DNA of 64,000 nt from FEB-25 sp963822175 (GTDB lineage: Bacteria > Chloroflexota > Anaerolineae > Anaerolineales > UBA4823), in the NCBI GenBank assembly GCA_963822175.1, contig CAWGGJ010000009.1, positions 120,868 to 184,867 on the forward strand, in the 5' to 3' direction. Below, one piece after another: positions 31,714 to 40,700 of the stretch (its first letter is position 1; every line of letters begins with the position of its first letter). The notes beneath the pieces were generated by a model. The model was given only the letters and a program-made list of their open reading frames with translations, did not search any database and was not told where the DNA came from. Made by a program: the position numbers and the translations under genes.

Positions 31714-34626
31714 ATGGATCAAGAATATAAGGAAAGCAGAGAGCTTGTGCTGCAGGAATGGCGCACTAAAATTTTGAATGGTTTTCTATTGGTTGTTGCT
31801 GTTGTATCTGTGCCTGCCTATATTGCTTCCATTCTCAGGGGAGCAGTCTCCGATAATTTTTTATCGGTCGTCATCCCCTTCTCAATAGTTGAATTGGTCC
31901 TGATGGTGGTAACTTTTTACCGAGCACTTAACTTCCGGATAAGGGTAATTACACTGCTATTGATTGGCTATGCTGCAGCGATGGTTAATTTACTCCTCGG
32001 CGGCTTGAATGGGACAGCACCGCTTTACCTGTTGGTTGTCGCCATCGTAGCACTGGTCCTGATGGGCAGGCGGGCTGGAATTATCGCAACTGTTATCAGT
32101 GCCTTTCTGGCAACCCTGTTTGCAATTCTATTCAGCCAGGGCATTCTTATTGAAACCGAATTACCTGGCGGCAATTGGGGTTCCTTATTTACCATCCTGA
32201 TGCTCCTGGTTGTAGGGATGATCCTCCTAATCCTTTTTTACCATTTTCGGGAGAGCTTGCTCGAAAGGGGATCCAGCGAGCAAGCGGAATTGCTCAAAGC
32301 ACAAACCTTGCTGGAGGAGCAGAAGGAAAACCTGGAGCAAATCATCCAGACGCGCACCGCAGAGCTCTTGCAGAGCAACAAAATTCAAACTGCATTATAC
32401 AAAATCACCGATGCAGCCAGCAACTGGCAGGATCTCCAGGATTTCTACCGGGAGATTCATCGCGTGGTGGGTGAGCTGATGTATGCCAAGAACCTGTTCA
32501 TCGCTCTCTACGATGATGCGACTGGATTGATAAGCTTTCCATATTTCGTGGATGAGATGGATGAGCCATTTCCCACCCAACCGCTGGAGAGCTTTCATGG
32601 TATGACCAGCTATATGATACGAACAGCCAATTCCATCAGGCACGGAGATCACTTCAACGAATTAATCGCCAGTAAAGAAATAGAGCTTGTTGGCGCTCCA
32701 AATGTGGACAATATTGGTACTCCGCTCATCTCTGAAGGCAAAATCCTGGGTGCCATCTTCCTGCAAAGCTACACCGAGGGGATACATTATAAAGAAAAAG
32801 ATGAAGAAATCCTGGGATTTGTTGCGCAGCACATTGCCACTGCTCTCTTGAGACGACGCGCATTGGAAGCGGAACGGCAGCGTACAGCTGAACTAGCTAT
32901 TCTATACAGTGTCAGTGCCGAGATGTCTAAGTCATTGGATGTGAACACCCTGACCCGACTGGTCGGCGATAAAATGCGTGAGATTTTTCAATCGAGCTCT
33001 GCGCAAATCATGTTGCTAGACAGGCAAACGAATATGATCCACGTTCCATATGAATATGACGAGAGCGAAGGTGGATATATTGATTATGTCGAACCATTCC
33101 CTCTTGGAACAGGGTTGTCATCCAAAGTGATCACAACTGGCCAGCCATTGCTGCTGGGCACGCTTGAAGAAGAGATTGCCAATGGTGCATATTTCCCACC
33201 AGAAATCATTGAACAAGGAACCGGTACCTTTGGCCAATCTTGGGTTGGTGCACCTATTATGGCGAATGAACAGGTTCTGGGCTTGATTGCATTGGCAGAT
33301 AATCGACCTCATGCATTCACCGACAACCACCTGCACTTACTCCAGACATTGTCATCAACAATAGGAACTGTTCTTGAAAATGTACGCCTGTACCAGGCTG
33401 AACAGCAACGAGCGATTGAGCTGGCTGCTGTCAATACTGTAAGTTCTGCCCTTGCCAGTGAGCTGGATCTTGGGGCGCTCATCCAGCTGGTAGGTGAACA
33501 GACTCGTTCAATATTTAATGCTGATATTGCTTATGTGGCATTGCTCGATGAGACAGGCAATACCATTACTTTCCCATATACCTATGGAGAAGAACTTGTC
33601 CCCATTCGTTTTGGAGAAGGGCTGACCAGCAAGATCATTCAGAACAATCAGCCCTTACTCATTAATGAGGAAATGGACCGACAAGTATTGGAAATCGGGG
33701 CAACAATCGTTGGCAAGCAGTCCCAATCATTCCTGGGAGTTCCGATCATGCTGAGCGGCAATGCTGTTGGTGTCTTGAGTGTCCAGAGCTGCACACAGGA
33801 AGGCATCTTTGACCAGGGTGATGTCCGACTACTCAGCACGATCGCAGCAAATGTTGGCACTGCGATTAATAACGCCAGACTATACCAGGAGGCACAAAAA
33901 TCACGAGCAGACGCTGAACAGGCTAATAACGCCAAGAGTGCCTTTTTGGCCAATATGAGCCACGAGCTGCGAACCCCGCTGAATGCCATCATTGGTTTTA
34001 CCCGCATTGTCAAGCGCAAGGGGGAGGAAGTGCTTCCTGAAAAACAAATAGAAAACCTGGATAAAGTTCTGGTCAGTGCTGAGAACTTGCTGGGTTTGAT
34101 CAACAGCGTGCTGGACATCGCCAAGATCGAAGCTGGCCGTATGGACGTGATGGCTTCCAATTTCCGCATCAGAGCCCTGATTGACCTGTGTGCCAATACT
34201 GCCCAACCGCTACTGCAGTCTGGTGTCAGCCTGGAAAAACAGGTGGATGAACGCCTGGAGATCATCCATTCCGATCAGGATAAAATACGCCAGATCGTGC
34301 TCAACTTATTGAGTAATGCTTCGAAATTCACCCAGCAGGGCAAAATCAGCCTGACTGCTATACGGGATGGAGAGGAGAACCTGCGCATTTCGGTAGCCGA
34401 TACAGGCATTGGGATCAGCGCCGAGGCGTTACCGCGCATCTTCAAGGAATTTGAACAAGCAGACACCACCACCACCCGAAAATATGGGGGCACAGGATTG
34501 GGCCTCACCATCAGCCGCAACCTGGCGCGGTTACTAGGTGGAGATTTAACCGCCGAAAGCATTTTAGGTGAAGGCTCCACCTTTACTCTTACTATTCCAA
34601 TCCTGTACCGACCCAAAATCGATTAA
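31714..34626 (+). CDS. Membrane sensor histidine kinase with three GAF domains
   Basis: A 970-residue kinase. Five membrane spans in the first 190 residues, a short coiled coil (about 190-225), then three GAF-type domains (about 235-390, 400-560, 570-725), then HisKA with the phospho-acceptor H750 in NMSHELRTPLNAI, and a HATPase domain with N-box QIVLNLLSNASKFT, G1 VADTGIGIS and G2 GTGLGLTIS. All catalytic motifs are intact. ATG 31714 is chosen because GGGAGG precedes it; an in-frame codon 39 bases earlier lacks a site. The two response regulators directly downstream are its probable partners. Likely signals: small ligands bound by the GAF domains and a membrane input. The signals are unknown. 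Confidence 0.92.
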   Translation: MDQEYKESRELVLQEWRTKILNGFLLVVAVVSVPAYIASILRGAVSDNFLSVVIPFSIVELVLMVVTFYRALNFRIRVITLLLIGYAAAMVNLLLGGLNGTAPLYLLVVAIVALVLMGRRAGIIATVISAFLATLFAILFSQGILIETELPGGNWGSLFTILMLLVVGMILLILFYHFRESLLERGSSEQAELLKAQTLLEEQKENLEQIIQTRTAELLQSNKIQTALYKITDAASNWQDLQDFYREIHRVVGELMYAKNLFIALYDDATGLISFPYFVDEMDEPFPTQPLESFHGMTSYMIRTANSIRHGDHFNELIASKEIELVGAPNVDNIGTPLISEGKILGAIFLQSYTEGIHYKEKDEEILGFVAQHIATALLRRRALEAERQRTAELAILYSVSAEMSKSLDVNTLTRLVGDKMREIFQSSSAQIMLLDRQTNMIHVPYEYDESEGGYIDYVEPFPLGTGLSSKVITTGQPLLLGTLEEEIANGAYFPPEIIEQGTGTFGQSWVGAPIMANEQVLGLIALADNRPHAFTDNHLHLLQTLSSTIGTVLENVRLYQAEQQRAIELAAVNTVSSALASELDLGALIQLVGEQTRSIFNADIAYVALLDETGNTITFPYTYGEELVPIRFGEGLTSKIIQNNQPLLINEEMDRQVLEIGATIVGKQSQSFLGVPIMLSGNAVGVLSVQSCTQEGIFDQGDVRLLSTIAANVGTAINNARLYQEAQKSRADAEQANNAKSAFLANMSHELRTPLNAIIGFTRIVKRKGEEVLPEKQIENLDKVLVSAENLLGLINSVLDIAKIEAGRMDVMASNFRIRALIDLCANTAQPLLQSGVSLEKQVDERLEIIHSDQDKIRQIVLNLLSNASKFTQQGKISLTAIRDGEENLRISVADTGIGISAEALPRIFKEFEQADTTTTRKYGGTGLGLTISRNLARLLGGDLTAESILGEGSTFTLTIPILYRPKID

Positions 34627-34652
34627 TCCGAGAACCTGATAAGGAGGCTTAC

Positions 34653-35009
34653 TTGAAAACCATCCTGATCGTCGAAGATGTTGAGCTTAATATAGATCTG
34701 CTTACTCAACTACTGGAGGATGATTACAAGCTGATCGTAGCAAAAGACGGTGCTCAGGGGGTTGCGTATACCGAGCAATACAAGCCGGATTTGGTCCTTA
34801 TGGATATCTCCCTGCCGGTTATGGATGGATATGATGCCACGCGGAACATACGCAAGACCTTTGAGACTCTGCCCATCATTGGTCTTTCAGCGCATGCTAT
34901 GCAAGGTGATGCAGATATCGCCAGGGCAGCGGGACTCACGGATTACCTGACCAAGCCGGTTGATGAAGACTTATTATTCAAGAAGTTGGAAGAATACCTG
35001 GGGGGATGA
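34653..35009 (+). CDS. Single-domain response regulator (CheY-like)
   Basis: A 118-residue receiver domain. Acidic pocket E8-D9, phospho-acceptor D51 in LVLMDISLPVMDG, S79 in the switch position, and K101 in LTKPVDE. No output domain, so it works by protein contact or as a phosphate relay. TTG start at 34653, with a perfect AAGGAGG six bases before, decides the start; no ATG is available. It is 26 bases after the kinase stop and three bases before the next gene. A plausible reading is that the kinase phosphorylates it and the receiver-phosphatase that follows. Confidence 0.92.
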   Translation: MKTILIVEDVELNIDLLTQLLEDDYKLIVAKDGAQGVAYTEQYKPDLVLMDISLPVMDGYDATRNIRKTFETLPIIGLSAHAMQGDADIARAAGLTDYLTKPVDEDLLFKKLEEYLGG

Positions 35010-35012
35010 GCC

Positions 35013-36203
35013 ATGACAAAACAAAAAATACTCATCGTTGACGATGAGCCTTTCAATGTGGATTACATTGAGCAGGAATTGGAAGATGCGGGTTACGAGA
35101 CAATCTCCGCAGTCAATGGTCAGGAGGCGCTCGATAAAGTTACTTCTGAAATACCCGACCTGATATTACTGGATATCATGATGCCGGTGATGGATGGTTT
35201 CGAAGTGCTATCACGGCTCAAAGAAAATCCTGGGACGCGCGGTATCCCAGTCATTGTCATATCGGCCAGTAACGACTTGAAAAGCGTGGCGCGAGGCATC
35301 CATCTCGGTGCCGAGGATTACCTGCCCAAGCCTTTTGAGCCCATCCTGCTAAGTGCACGCATCACCTCCAGCCTGGAAAAGAAACGCCTGCAAGACCTGC
35401 AGAAACTATACCTGAAGAGCCTGGAACGCGAGCTGGATATCGGCCGGGAGATCCAAAAGGGATTTTTGCCGCCCGCATTGCCTGGAGTGAAAGGCTGGGA
35501 AATTGCCGCTTATTTTAATGCTGCACGCGAAGTTGCGGGCGACTATTATGATGCATTTCTGCAGCCGGATGGCAATCTGACTTGTGTTGTTGGAGACGTA
35601 TGTGGAAAAGGAGTGGGAGCGGCACTCTACATGACCCTATTTCGCAGTCTCATCCGGGCAACGTCAATAATCGATTGTTTTTACCATTCAAAAGGAGATC
35701 AGAGACACAATGATTCTGAACGTTTGCAGCAGGTGATTTCTTTTACAAACAACTATGTTGCCGAGACGCATGGTCATACAAGCATGTTTTCCACAGTTTT
35801 TATCTTCATCATCGATTTTAAGAATAGCAAACTCACTTATATCAACGGTGGGAATGAACCAGCTTTATTGCTTGGAAACGAAGGCGAAATCACCGAGCTT
35901 TGGCCAACTGGGCCGATTGTTGGAATTATCCCAAATGCCGAGTACCTCGCCAAGGAAATCGTGATAAACGAAAACGACTTGTTATTGGCCTATACCGATG
36001 GAGTCACAGATGCATTAAACACCAAGGAGGCTTCTTTCGGCAGGGAACGTTTGACAGGACTTTTGAAGGAAGATCAAACCACCTGTGAAAGGCTGGTAAA
36101 AACGATTGAGCAACGGCTGATCCAGTTTATTGGAGACGCAGTCCAATTTGACGATATCACCGTATTAGCCATCAAGAAGCAGACCTCGGACCAGGCGTTA
36201 TAA
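35013..36203 (+). CDS. Response regulator with PP2C-type (SpoIIE) phosphatase
   Basis: A 396-residue protein: receiver domain (D10-D11, D54 in LILLDIMMP, K106 in LPKPFEP), a linking coiled coil, then a SpoIIE/RsbU-like PP2C phosphatase (about 170-390), with metal residues in EVAGDYYDAF, GDVCGKGVGAALYM and LLAYTDGVTDALN. Such proteins usually dephosphorylate an anti-sigma antagonist in partner switching, so phosphorylation by the upstream kinase would change a sigma factor's activity. No anti-sigma or antagonist gene is in the window. Kinase, small receiver and this gene are one operon (gap of three bases). The target is inference. Confidence 0.9.
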   Translation: MTKQKILIVDDEPFNVDYIEQELEDAGYETISAVNGQEALDKVTSEIPDLILLDIMMPVMDGFEVLSRLKENPGTRGIPVIVISASNDLKSVARGIHLGAEDYLPKPFEPILLSARITSSLEKKRLQDLQKLYLKSLERELDIGREIQKGFLPPALPGVKGWEIAAYFNAAREVAGDYYDAFLQPDGNLTCVVGDVCGKGVGAALYMTLFRSLIRATSIIDCFYHSKGDQRHNDSERLQQVISFTNNYVAETHGHTSMFSTVFIFIIDFKNSKLTYINGGNEPALLLGNEGEITELWPTGPIVGIIPNAEYLAKEIVINENDLLLAYTDGVTDALNTKEASFGRERLTGLLKEDQTTCERLVKTIEQRLIQFIGDAVQFDDITVLAIKKQTSDQAL

Positions 36204-36255
36204 ATACCATGCAGTGGGCGAAACCAGCAATTGGGGAGATTGATTAAAACAAACA

Positions 36256-36271
36256 CCCCCGGGGATGGGGG
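36256..36271 (-). terminator. Likely terminator of tRNA-Val
   Basis: On the minus strand, CCCCC and GGGGG pair around a 6-base loop nine bases after the tRNA 3' end, followed by TGTTTGTTTT. It is short but fits a terminator. Confidence 0.55.
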
Positions 36272-36279
36272 AATTTCTG

Positions 36280-36353
36280 TGGGCGGAATAGGACTCGAAC
36301 CTACGACCTTCGCGATGTCAACGCGATGCTCTAACCAACTGAGCTACCCGCCC
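36280..36353 (-). tRNA. tRNA-Val (anticodon GAC)
   Basis: A 74-base cloverleaf on the minus strand. Acceptor 5' GGGCGGG pairs with TCCGCCC and A73 (one G-U). D-arm GCTCAGTTGGTTAGAGC; anticodon stem TCGCG/CGCGA with loop TTGACAT, anticodon GAC; T-arm with GGTTCGAGTCC. CCA is not encoded. It decodes GUC and GUU valine codons. A promoter lies at 36365-36392. Confidence 0.96.
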
Positions 36354-36364
36354 GAGAGGTTGCC

Positions 36365-36392
36365 ATTATACCATAGCGGGAAGGAATCGCAA
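36365..36392 (-). promoter_or_regulatory. Promoter of tRNA-Val
   Basis: TTGCGA (minus, 36387-36392), 16-base spacer, TATAAT (36365-36370), and the tRNA begins 11 bases further on. The spacing and short leader are typical of a tRNA promoter. Confidence 0.75.
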
Positions 36393-36439
36393 GAAGAGGC
36401 ATTCTCAGACGCAAAAAAGAACATAATTGTCTGACAAAC

Positions 36440-36467
36440 TTGTCTAGTCATAACGGTATGATAAAAT
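36440..36467 (+). promoter_or_regulatory. Possible promoter of guaB
   Basis: TTGTCT (36440-36445), 16-base spacer, TAAAAT (36462-36467), 82 bases before the guaB start, which has AGGAG at 36536-36540. Both boxes depart from consensus. Confidence 0.4.
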
Positions 36468-36549
36468 CGACCAATTAATCATTACAATCTGGGCTATACG
36501 ATACCTCTGATTCAGATTATCAACCTACACGCTATAGGAGAATCCCCTG

Positions 36550-38028
36550 ATGAATGAAGAACTATTCGACAAGTTTGAAGCACTCACCTTTGATGATGTA
36601 CTGATCGTTCCCGGTTACGCTGAGGTGTTGCCAGACCAGACAGACGTCAGTGGCCAGCTTACCGCCAATATTCGCCTTGATATTCCCATCGTCTCGGCTG
36701 CCATGGACACGGTGACTGAGGCGCGTATGGCTATTGCTCTGGCGCGTGAGGGAGGCATTGGCATCATTCACCGCAACCAACCTCCCCAGGCCCAAGCAGC
36801 TGAAGTGGATAAGGTCAAGCGCTCACAATCCGGCATGATCGTGGAGCCGATCATGCTACCTCCCTCTGCCACCCTGGGGGAGGCCGAGCACATCATGTCC
36901 ACCTACCACATCAGCGGTGTGCCGATCGTGGAACAAGGCGGTAAATTGGTGGGTATCTTAACCAACCGGGACATACGCTTTGTCGAGCAAAATGATTATG
37001 ACCTGCCAGTCAGAAAGTTCATGACCCCTCAACCCCTGGTCACGGCCAGGGTGGGTATCAGTCTGGAGGAAGCACAGCACCTGCTACAGAAGCATAAGAT
37101 CGAGAAATTACCCTTGGTGGACGATGCTGGTGTGGTAAAGGGACTCATCACTGTCAAGGATATCCAGAAAAGGCGCGATTTTCCCAATGCTGCCAAAGAT
37201 TCACAGGGGCGGTTGCTGGTAGGGGCAGCGGTCGGAGTTGGTGCTGACCTGGAAGAGCGGACCAATCTTTTAGTCAACGAAGAGGTAGATTTGGTGGTGG
37301 TTGATACTGCCCATGGGCACTCATCCGGAGTTATTAAGGCAATCAAGCGCATTCACCAGGAGTGGCCTGACCTGCCGGTGATTGCTGGAAATGTGGTCAC
37401 CGCAGAAGGTGTTGAGATGCTGGTGAAAGCCGGGGTTAACGGGATCAAGATAGGGGTGGGTGCAGGTTCGATATGTACCACGCGGGTCATCTCCGGGGCA
37501 GGCATGCCCCAGGTTTCAGCGATCTATGAGTGCACTCGGATCGCGCGGAAATACGGCATTCCCACGATCGCAGATGGAGGGATCAAGTACAGCGGGGATA
37601 TTGTAAAAGCGATTGTTGCGGGGGCAGATGTGGTGATGTTGGGCAGTCTGTTGGCCGGGTTGGACGAATCTCCGGGAGAGGTGGTGCTCTTTGAGGGTCG
37701 ACGCTTCAAGGAATATCGCGGCATGGGCAGTATGAGTGCCATGCAGGGCTATAGCCGGGATCGCTACAGTAGTGCCATGGGTGGCAGTGGTAAGCTGGTA
37801 CCCGAAGGCATTGAAGGGCGCGTGCCCTATAAAGGCAACGTGCATGATTACGTCTACCAATTGGTGGGTGGTTTGCGTTCAGGGATGGGTTATGCCGGGG
37901 GTGCCACGCTTGAAGATTTACGTACTCAGGTCAAGCTGGTGCGTATCACCAATGCCGGACTGATTGAAAGCCACCCGCACGACGTGATCATCACCAAGGA
38001 AGCACCCAATTACCAGCTGAACCAGTGA
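36550..38028 (+). CDS. guaB: IMP dehydrogenase
   Basis: A 492-residue IMP dehydrogenase, converting IMP to XMP with NAD, the committed step to guanine nucleotides. The barrel is split by two CBS domains (about 95-205). Catalytic C309 lies in GAGSICTTRV; the substrate loops DGGIKYSGD, MLGSLLAG and the flap MGSMSAMQG are intact. AGGAG lies nine bases before ATG 36550. A palindrome at 38028-38047 overlaps the stop. The gene is monocistronic by layout; the glycosylase gene follows after 84 bases on the same strand. Confidence 0.97.
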   Translation: MNEELFDKFEALTFDDVLIVPGYAEVLPDQTDVSGQLTANIRLDIPIVSAAMDTVTEARMAIALAREGGIGIIHRNQPPQAQAAEVDKVKRSQSGMIVEPIMLPPSATLGEAEHIMSTYHISGVPIVEQGGKLVGILTNRDIRFVEQNDYDLPVRKFMTPQPLVTARVGISLEEAQHLLQKHKIEKLPLVDDAGVVKGLITVKDIQKRRDFPNAAKDSQGRLLVGAAVGVGADLEERTNLLVNEEVDLVVVDTAHGHSSGVIKAIKRIHQEWPDLPVIAGNVVTAEGVEMLVKAGVNGIKIGVGAGSICTTRVISGAGMPQVSAIYECTRIARKYGIPTIADGGIKYSGDIVKAIVAGADVVMLGSLLAGLDESPGEVVLFEGRRFKEYRGMGSMSAMQGYSRDRYSSAMGGSGKLVPEGIEGRVPYKGNVHDYVYQLVGGLRSGMGYAGGATLEDLRTQVKLVRITNAGLIESHPHDVIITKEAPNYQLNQ

Positions 38029-38047
38029 TGTTCGTATATTCGAACAT
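38028..38047. promoter_or_regulatory. Palindrome between guaB and the DNA glycosylase gene
   Basis: ATGTTCG (38028-38034) and CGAACAT (38041-38047) form a 7-bp inverted repeat with 6 bases between. It has the GTTCG/CGAAC half-sites found in some LexA operators, but in the opposite order and with other spacing. It lies 66 bases before a DNA-repair gene. It may equally be a short hairpin ending guaB; no strong T-run follows. Confidence 0.4.
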
Positions 38048-38112
38048 AACTTAATATCAGTAAAGATTAGTGATAGCTTTGCAGGTTGGTGTGTTTGTGG
38101 TTAAATTGCCGG

Positions 38113-38730
38113 ATGACTTTTCCAACTCGTTTGGAGCGCCAATTCTTTAACCGCCCTACTTTACAAGTGGCACGCGAGCTGCTTGGCACTCGTTTGGTGC
38201 GCCTGGAAAACGGCGAGCGCACGTCAGGGATCATTGTTGAGACAGAAGCCTATATTGGCGAGCAGGACCTGGGCTGCCATGCCAGTGCAGGTTATACTAC
38301 CCGCACGCAGGTGATGTATGGACCTCCAGGGCACACCTACGTATACTTTACCTATGGGATGCATTGGATGCTAAATTTTGTGACCGAAGCCGAAGGCTCA
38401 CCTGCAGCAGTGTTGATTCGTGGCATCGTTCCCACCGAAGGCATTGACCGGGTCGCGGCGCGCCGGGCAGGGCGGGTGAGGGCGGAATGGACCAATGGAC
38501 CGGGGAAAATCTGTATGGCTCTGGCCATCAACCGGGCGCAAAATGGCGCTGACCTGTGCGTTCCAGAGGCAGAATTGTTCGTGGAATATGGGGTAAATAT
38601 CTCTGCTTCAAGCGTGACCAACAGCCCACGTGTGGGTTTAAATAATGTGCCTGAGCCATGGAAAAGCGTCCCCTGGCGGTTTCTCACCCGATATGAAACC
38701 CTGGGAGAGAATAATTTCTCAACTCAATGA
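38113..38730 (+). CDS. mpg: 3-methyladenine DNA glycosylase (AAG/MPG type)
   Basis: A 205-residue alkyladenine DNA glycosylase, which removes alkylated and deaminated purines from DNA. The pattern RQFFNRPTLQVARELLGTRLVR, the catalytic ETEAYIGEQDLGCHASAG, and the intercalating-loop region PPGHTYVYFTYGMHWMLN match the family, as do the later GPGKICMALAI and SPRVGLN. ATG 38113 gives the family-typical start; an in-frame codon at 38086 adds nine unlikely residues. No clear ribosome site. The etfB gene follows after 16 bases. Length normal. Confidence 0.92.
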   Translation: MTFPTRLERQFFNRPTLQVARELLGTRLVRLENGERTSGIIVETEAYIGEQDLGCHASAGYTTRTQVMYGPPGHTYVYFTYGMHWMLNFVTEAEGSPAAVLIRGIVPTEGIDRVAARRAGRVRAEWTNGPGKICMALAINRAQNGADLCVPEAELFVEYGVNISASSVTNSPRVGLNNVPEPWKSVPWRFLTRYETLGENNFSTQ

Positions 38731-38746
38731 CATAAAGGAGCTGTAA

Positions 38747-39653
38747 ATGCCTTTTAATCGACCTTATCATTCAGTGGTCCTCGTAAAACAAGTCCCTGAC
38801 ACGCGCAATATCTCCGGTGAGGTGATGACCGCGGAAGGGACAATGAACCGCACCGCCTTGCCGGCCATCTTCAACCCTGAAGACCTGAACGCACTAGAGA
38901 TGGCGCTGAGCGTCAAGGAACAAAGTGGCGGTTCTGTGACTGTGCTGACGATGGGACCTTTGCAGGCCGCCGAGGTATTACGTGAGGCCTCTGTTCCGGG
39001 GTACCGATCGGGTGATCCTCCTTTCGGACCGGAAATTCGCCGGGGCGGATACCCAGGCAACCTCATACACCCTCAAATGTGCGCTGGAAAAAATCGGTGG
39101 ATATGACCTGGTTTTCTGTGGGCGACAGGCGATCGACGGCGATACTGCCCAGGTGGGCCCGCAGGTGGCTGAAAAGCTGGGCATCCCACAGATCACTTAC
39201 GCAGAGTCGATCGTCGAAATGGAAGGTGAAGAAATCATCGTTCGGCGGGCTTTTGACCTTGGCACTGAATTGGTCAGGTGCCAAATCCCATGCTTGATGA
39301 CCGTGGTCGGATCAGCCAACCGGCCGCGGCCGCCTTCAGCCCGTAAACGTATTGAGTATAAAATGGCCTCGATACCCAGCGAATACCCGAAGCTGCTCAA
39401 AAAATGGCCCGAATTTGAGAATGAGCAGGCACTGGGTGAATACGTTCAGCAGCGAAAACTCAATATCGAGGTTTGGACTGCAGCCGACCTCAAGGTGGAC
39501 GAAAGCGAGCTGGGATTGGCGGGTTCGCCCACGCAGGTGTACAAGGTCAGCTACGTGGTGCTCGAAACCACGGAGAGTAAGGAAATCCAGCCAACAGCCG
39601 ATGGCATTCAGGCACTCATTGCCGAGCTGATTCAGGAATATATCGTTGGGTAG
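38747..39653 (+). CDS. etfB: Electron transfer flavoprotein beta subunit, frameshifted
   Basis: EtfB (AMP/FAD-dimer subunit) split by one base. The first frame, 38747 to about 38989, gives MPFNRPYHSVVLVKQVPDT ... EVLREA; the second, from about 38991, gives LFRGTDRVILLSDRKFAGADTQATSYTL ... EYIVG. Removing one C from the CC at 38988-38989 joins them as LREA-LFRGTDRV, the expected EtfB sequence, about 301 residues. Both halves are well conserved (GYDLVFCGRQAIDGDTAQVGPQVAEKLG). etfA follows with its start only a few bases after the stop, and an acyl-CoA dehydrogenase next. Since the partner gene is intact, an assembly error is more likely than a dead gene. The product passes electrons from acyl-CoA dehydrogenase. 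Confidence 0.85.
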
Positions 39654-39663
39654 AGGCATGACT

Positions 39664-40686
39664 ATGACTGATGAGCGTAACATTTGGGTATTCATCGAGC
39701 AGGAAGACCAGCACATCGTTGACGTCAGCCTGGAATTGCTGGGCAAAGCCAGTGAGATCGCCAGGCAATTGGGCAGTGAGGTTTGGGCGGTGCTGTGCGG
39801 TGACCAGGTGGAGAACCTGGCCGAAGGTATCATTCAGCATGGGGCCGACCAGGTGTTGATCGCACAGGACCCAGAACTTGCAATCTACCGCACCCTGCCA
39901 TACTCTCGGGTGATCACAGCTATGGCACAGAAATGGAACCCGTATATTTTCCTGATCGGTGCCACACCTGTGGGTCGCGACCTGGCTCCGCGCATCGCCA
40001 GTGCACTGAAAGTTGGGTTGACCGCCGATTGCACCGACCTGCAGATTGGGGATTACACCTCGCGCAAGGAGAACAAGGTGTATGAAGACCTGCTATACCA
40101 GGTGCGCCCGGCATTCGGAGGTAACATCATTGCCACCATCGTTAACCCCAAGACACGACCTCAGATGGCAACCGTGCGCGAGGGGGTAATGCACCGCAAA
40201 GAGCCAGACCCAAGCCGAAGCGGGAGGATTGAGCAAGTAAGCGTTACCTTCGAGCCCGGGGATTTGGCATTAAAAGTACTCAGCCGTGAAATGCGTGAAC
40301 CGGCGGTGAAGTTGAAGGATGCTCCAGTGATCGTGGCAGCCGGGGCTGGGGTTGATAGCCCGGAGGAGTTTGAGCTGGTACGTGAGCTGGCGAGTATGTT
40401 GGGTGGAGAAGTAGGTGCTTCGCGGGCTGCAGTGGACGCAGGTTTGATCTCCCGGGAACACCAGATTGGACAGACAGGCAGTACGGTGAGGCCGCGTTTG
40501 TACATTGCCGCAGGCATCTCAGGCGCAATCCAACACCGCGCCGGGATGGACCAATCCAGCAAGATCATTGCCATCAATACTGACCCGAATGCACCCATCT
40601 TCCAGATCGCCCATTACAAGATCGTTGGTGATGTGGCAGAGGTGCTGCCCTTACTGATCAAATCCCTGCGCGAGAAAGCCAAATAG
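39664..40686 (+). CDS. etfA: Electron transfer flavoprotein alpha subunit
   Basis: A 340-residue EtfA. The N-terminal domain is typical (NIWVFIEQEDQHIVDVSLELLGKA), and the C-terminal FAD domain carries GQTGSTVRPRLYIAAGISGAIQHRAGM and later INTDPNAPIFQIAHYKIVGD, the signature of FAD-binding alpha subunits. AGAGG lies seven bases before ATG 39664; ATG 39658 two codons earlier is possible. It pairs with EtfB to take electrons from the acyl-CoA dehydrogenase that follows 14 bases later. Whether it belongs to the bifurcating class cannot be told. Confidence 0.93.
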   Translation: MTDERNIWVFIEQEDQHIVDVSLELLGKASEIARQLGSEVWAVLCGDQVENLAEGIIQHGADQVLIAQDPELAIYRTLPYSRVITAMAQKWNPYIFLIGATPVGRDLAPRIASALKVGLTADCTDLQIGDYTSRKENKVYEDLLYQVRPAFGGNIIATIVNPKTRPQMATVREGVMHRKEPDPSRSGRIEQVSVTFEPGDLALKVLSREMREPAVKLKDAPVIVAAGAGVDSPEEFELVRELASMLGGEVGASRAAVDAGLISREHQIGQTGSTVRPRLYIAAGISGAIQHRAGMDQSSKIIAINTDPNAPIFQIAHYKIVGDVAEVLPLLIKSLREKAK

Positions 40687-40700
40687 ACACGGGAGCCTTT

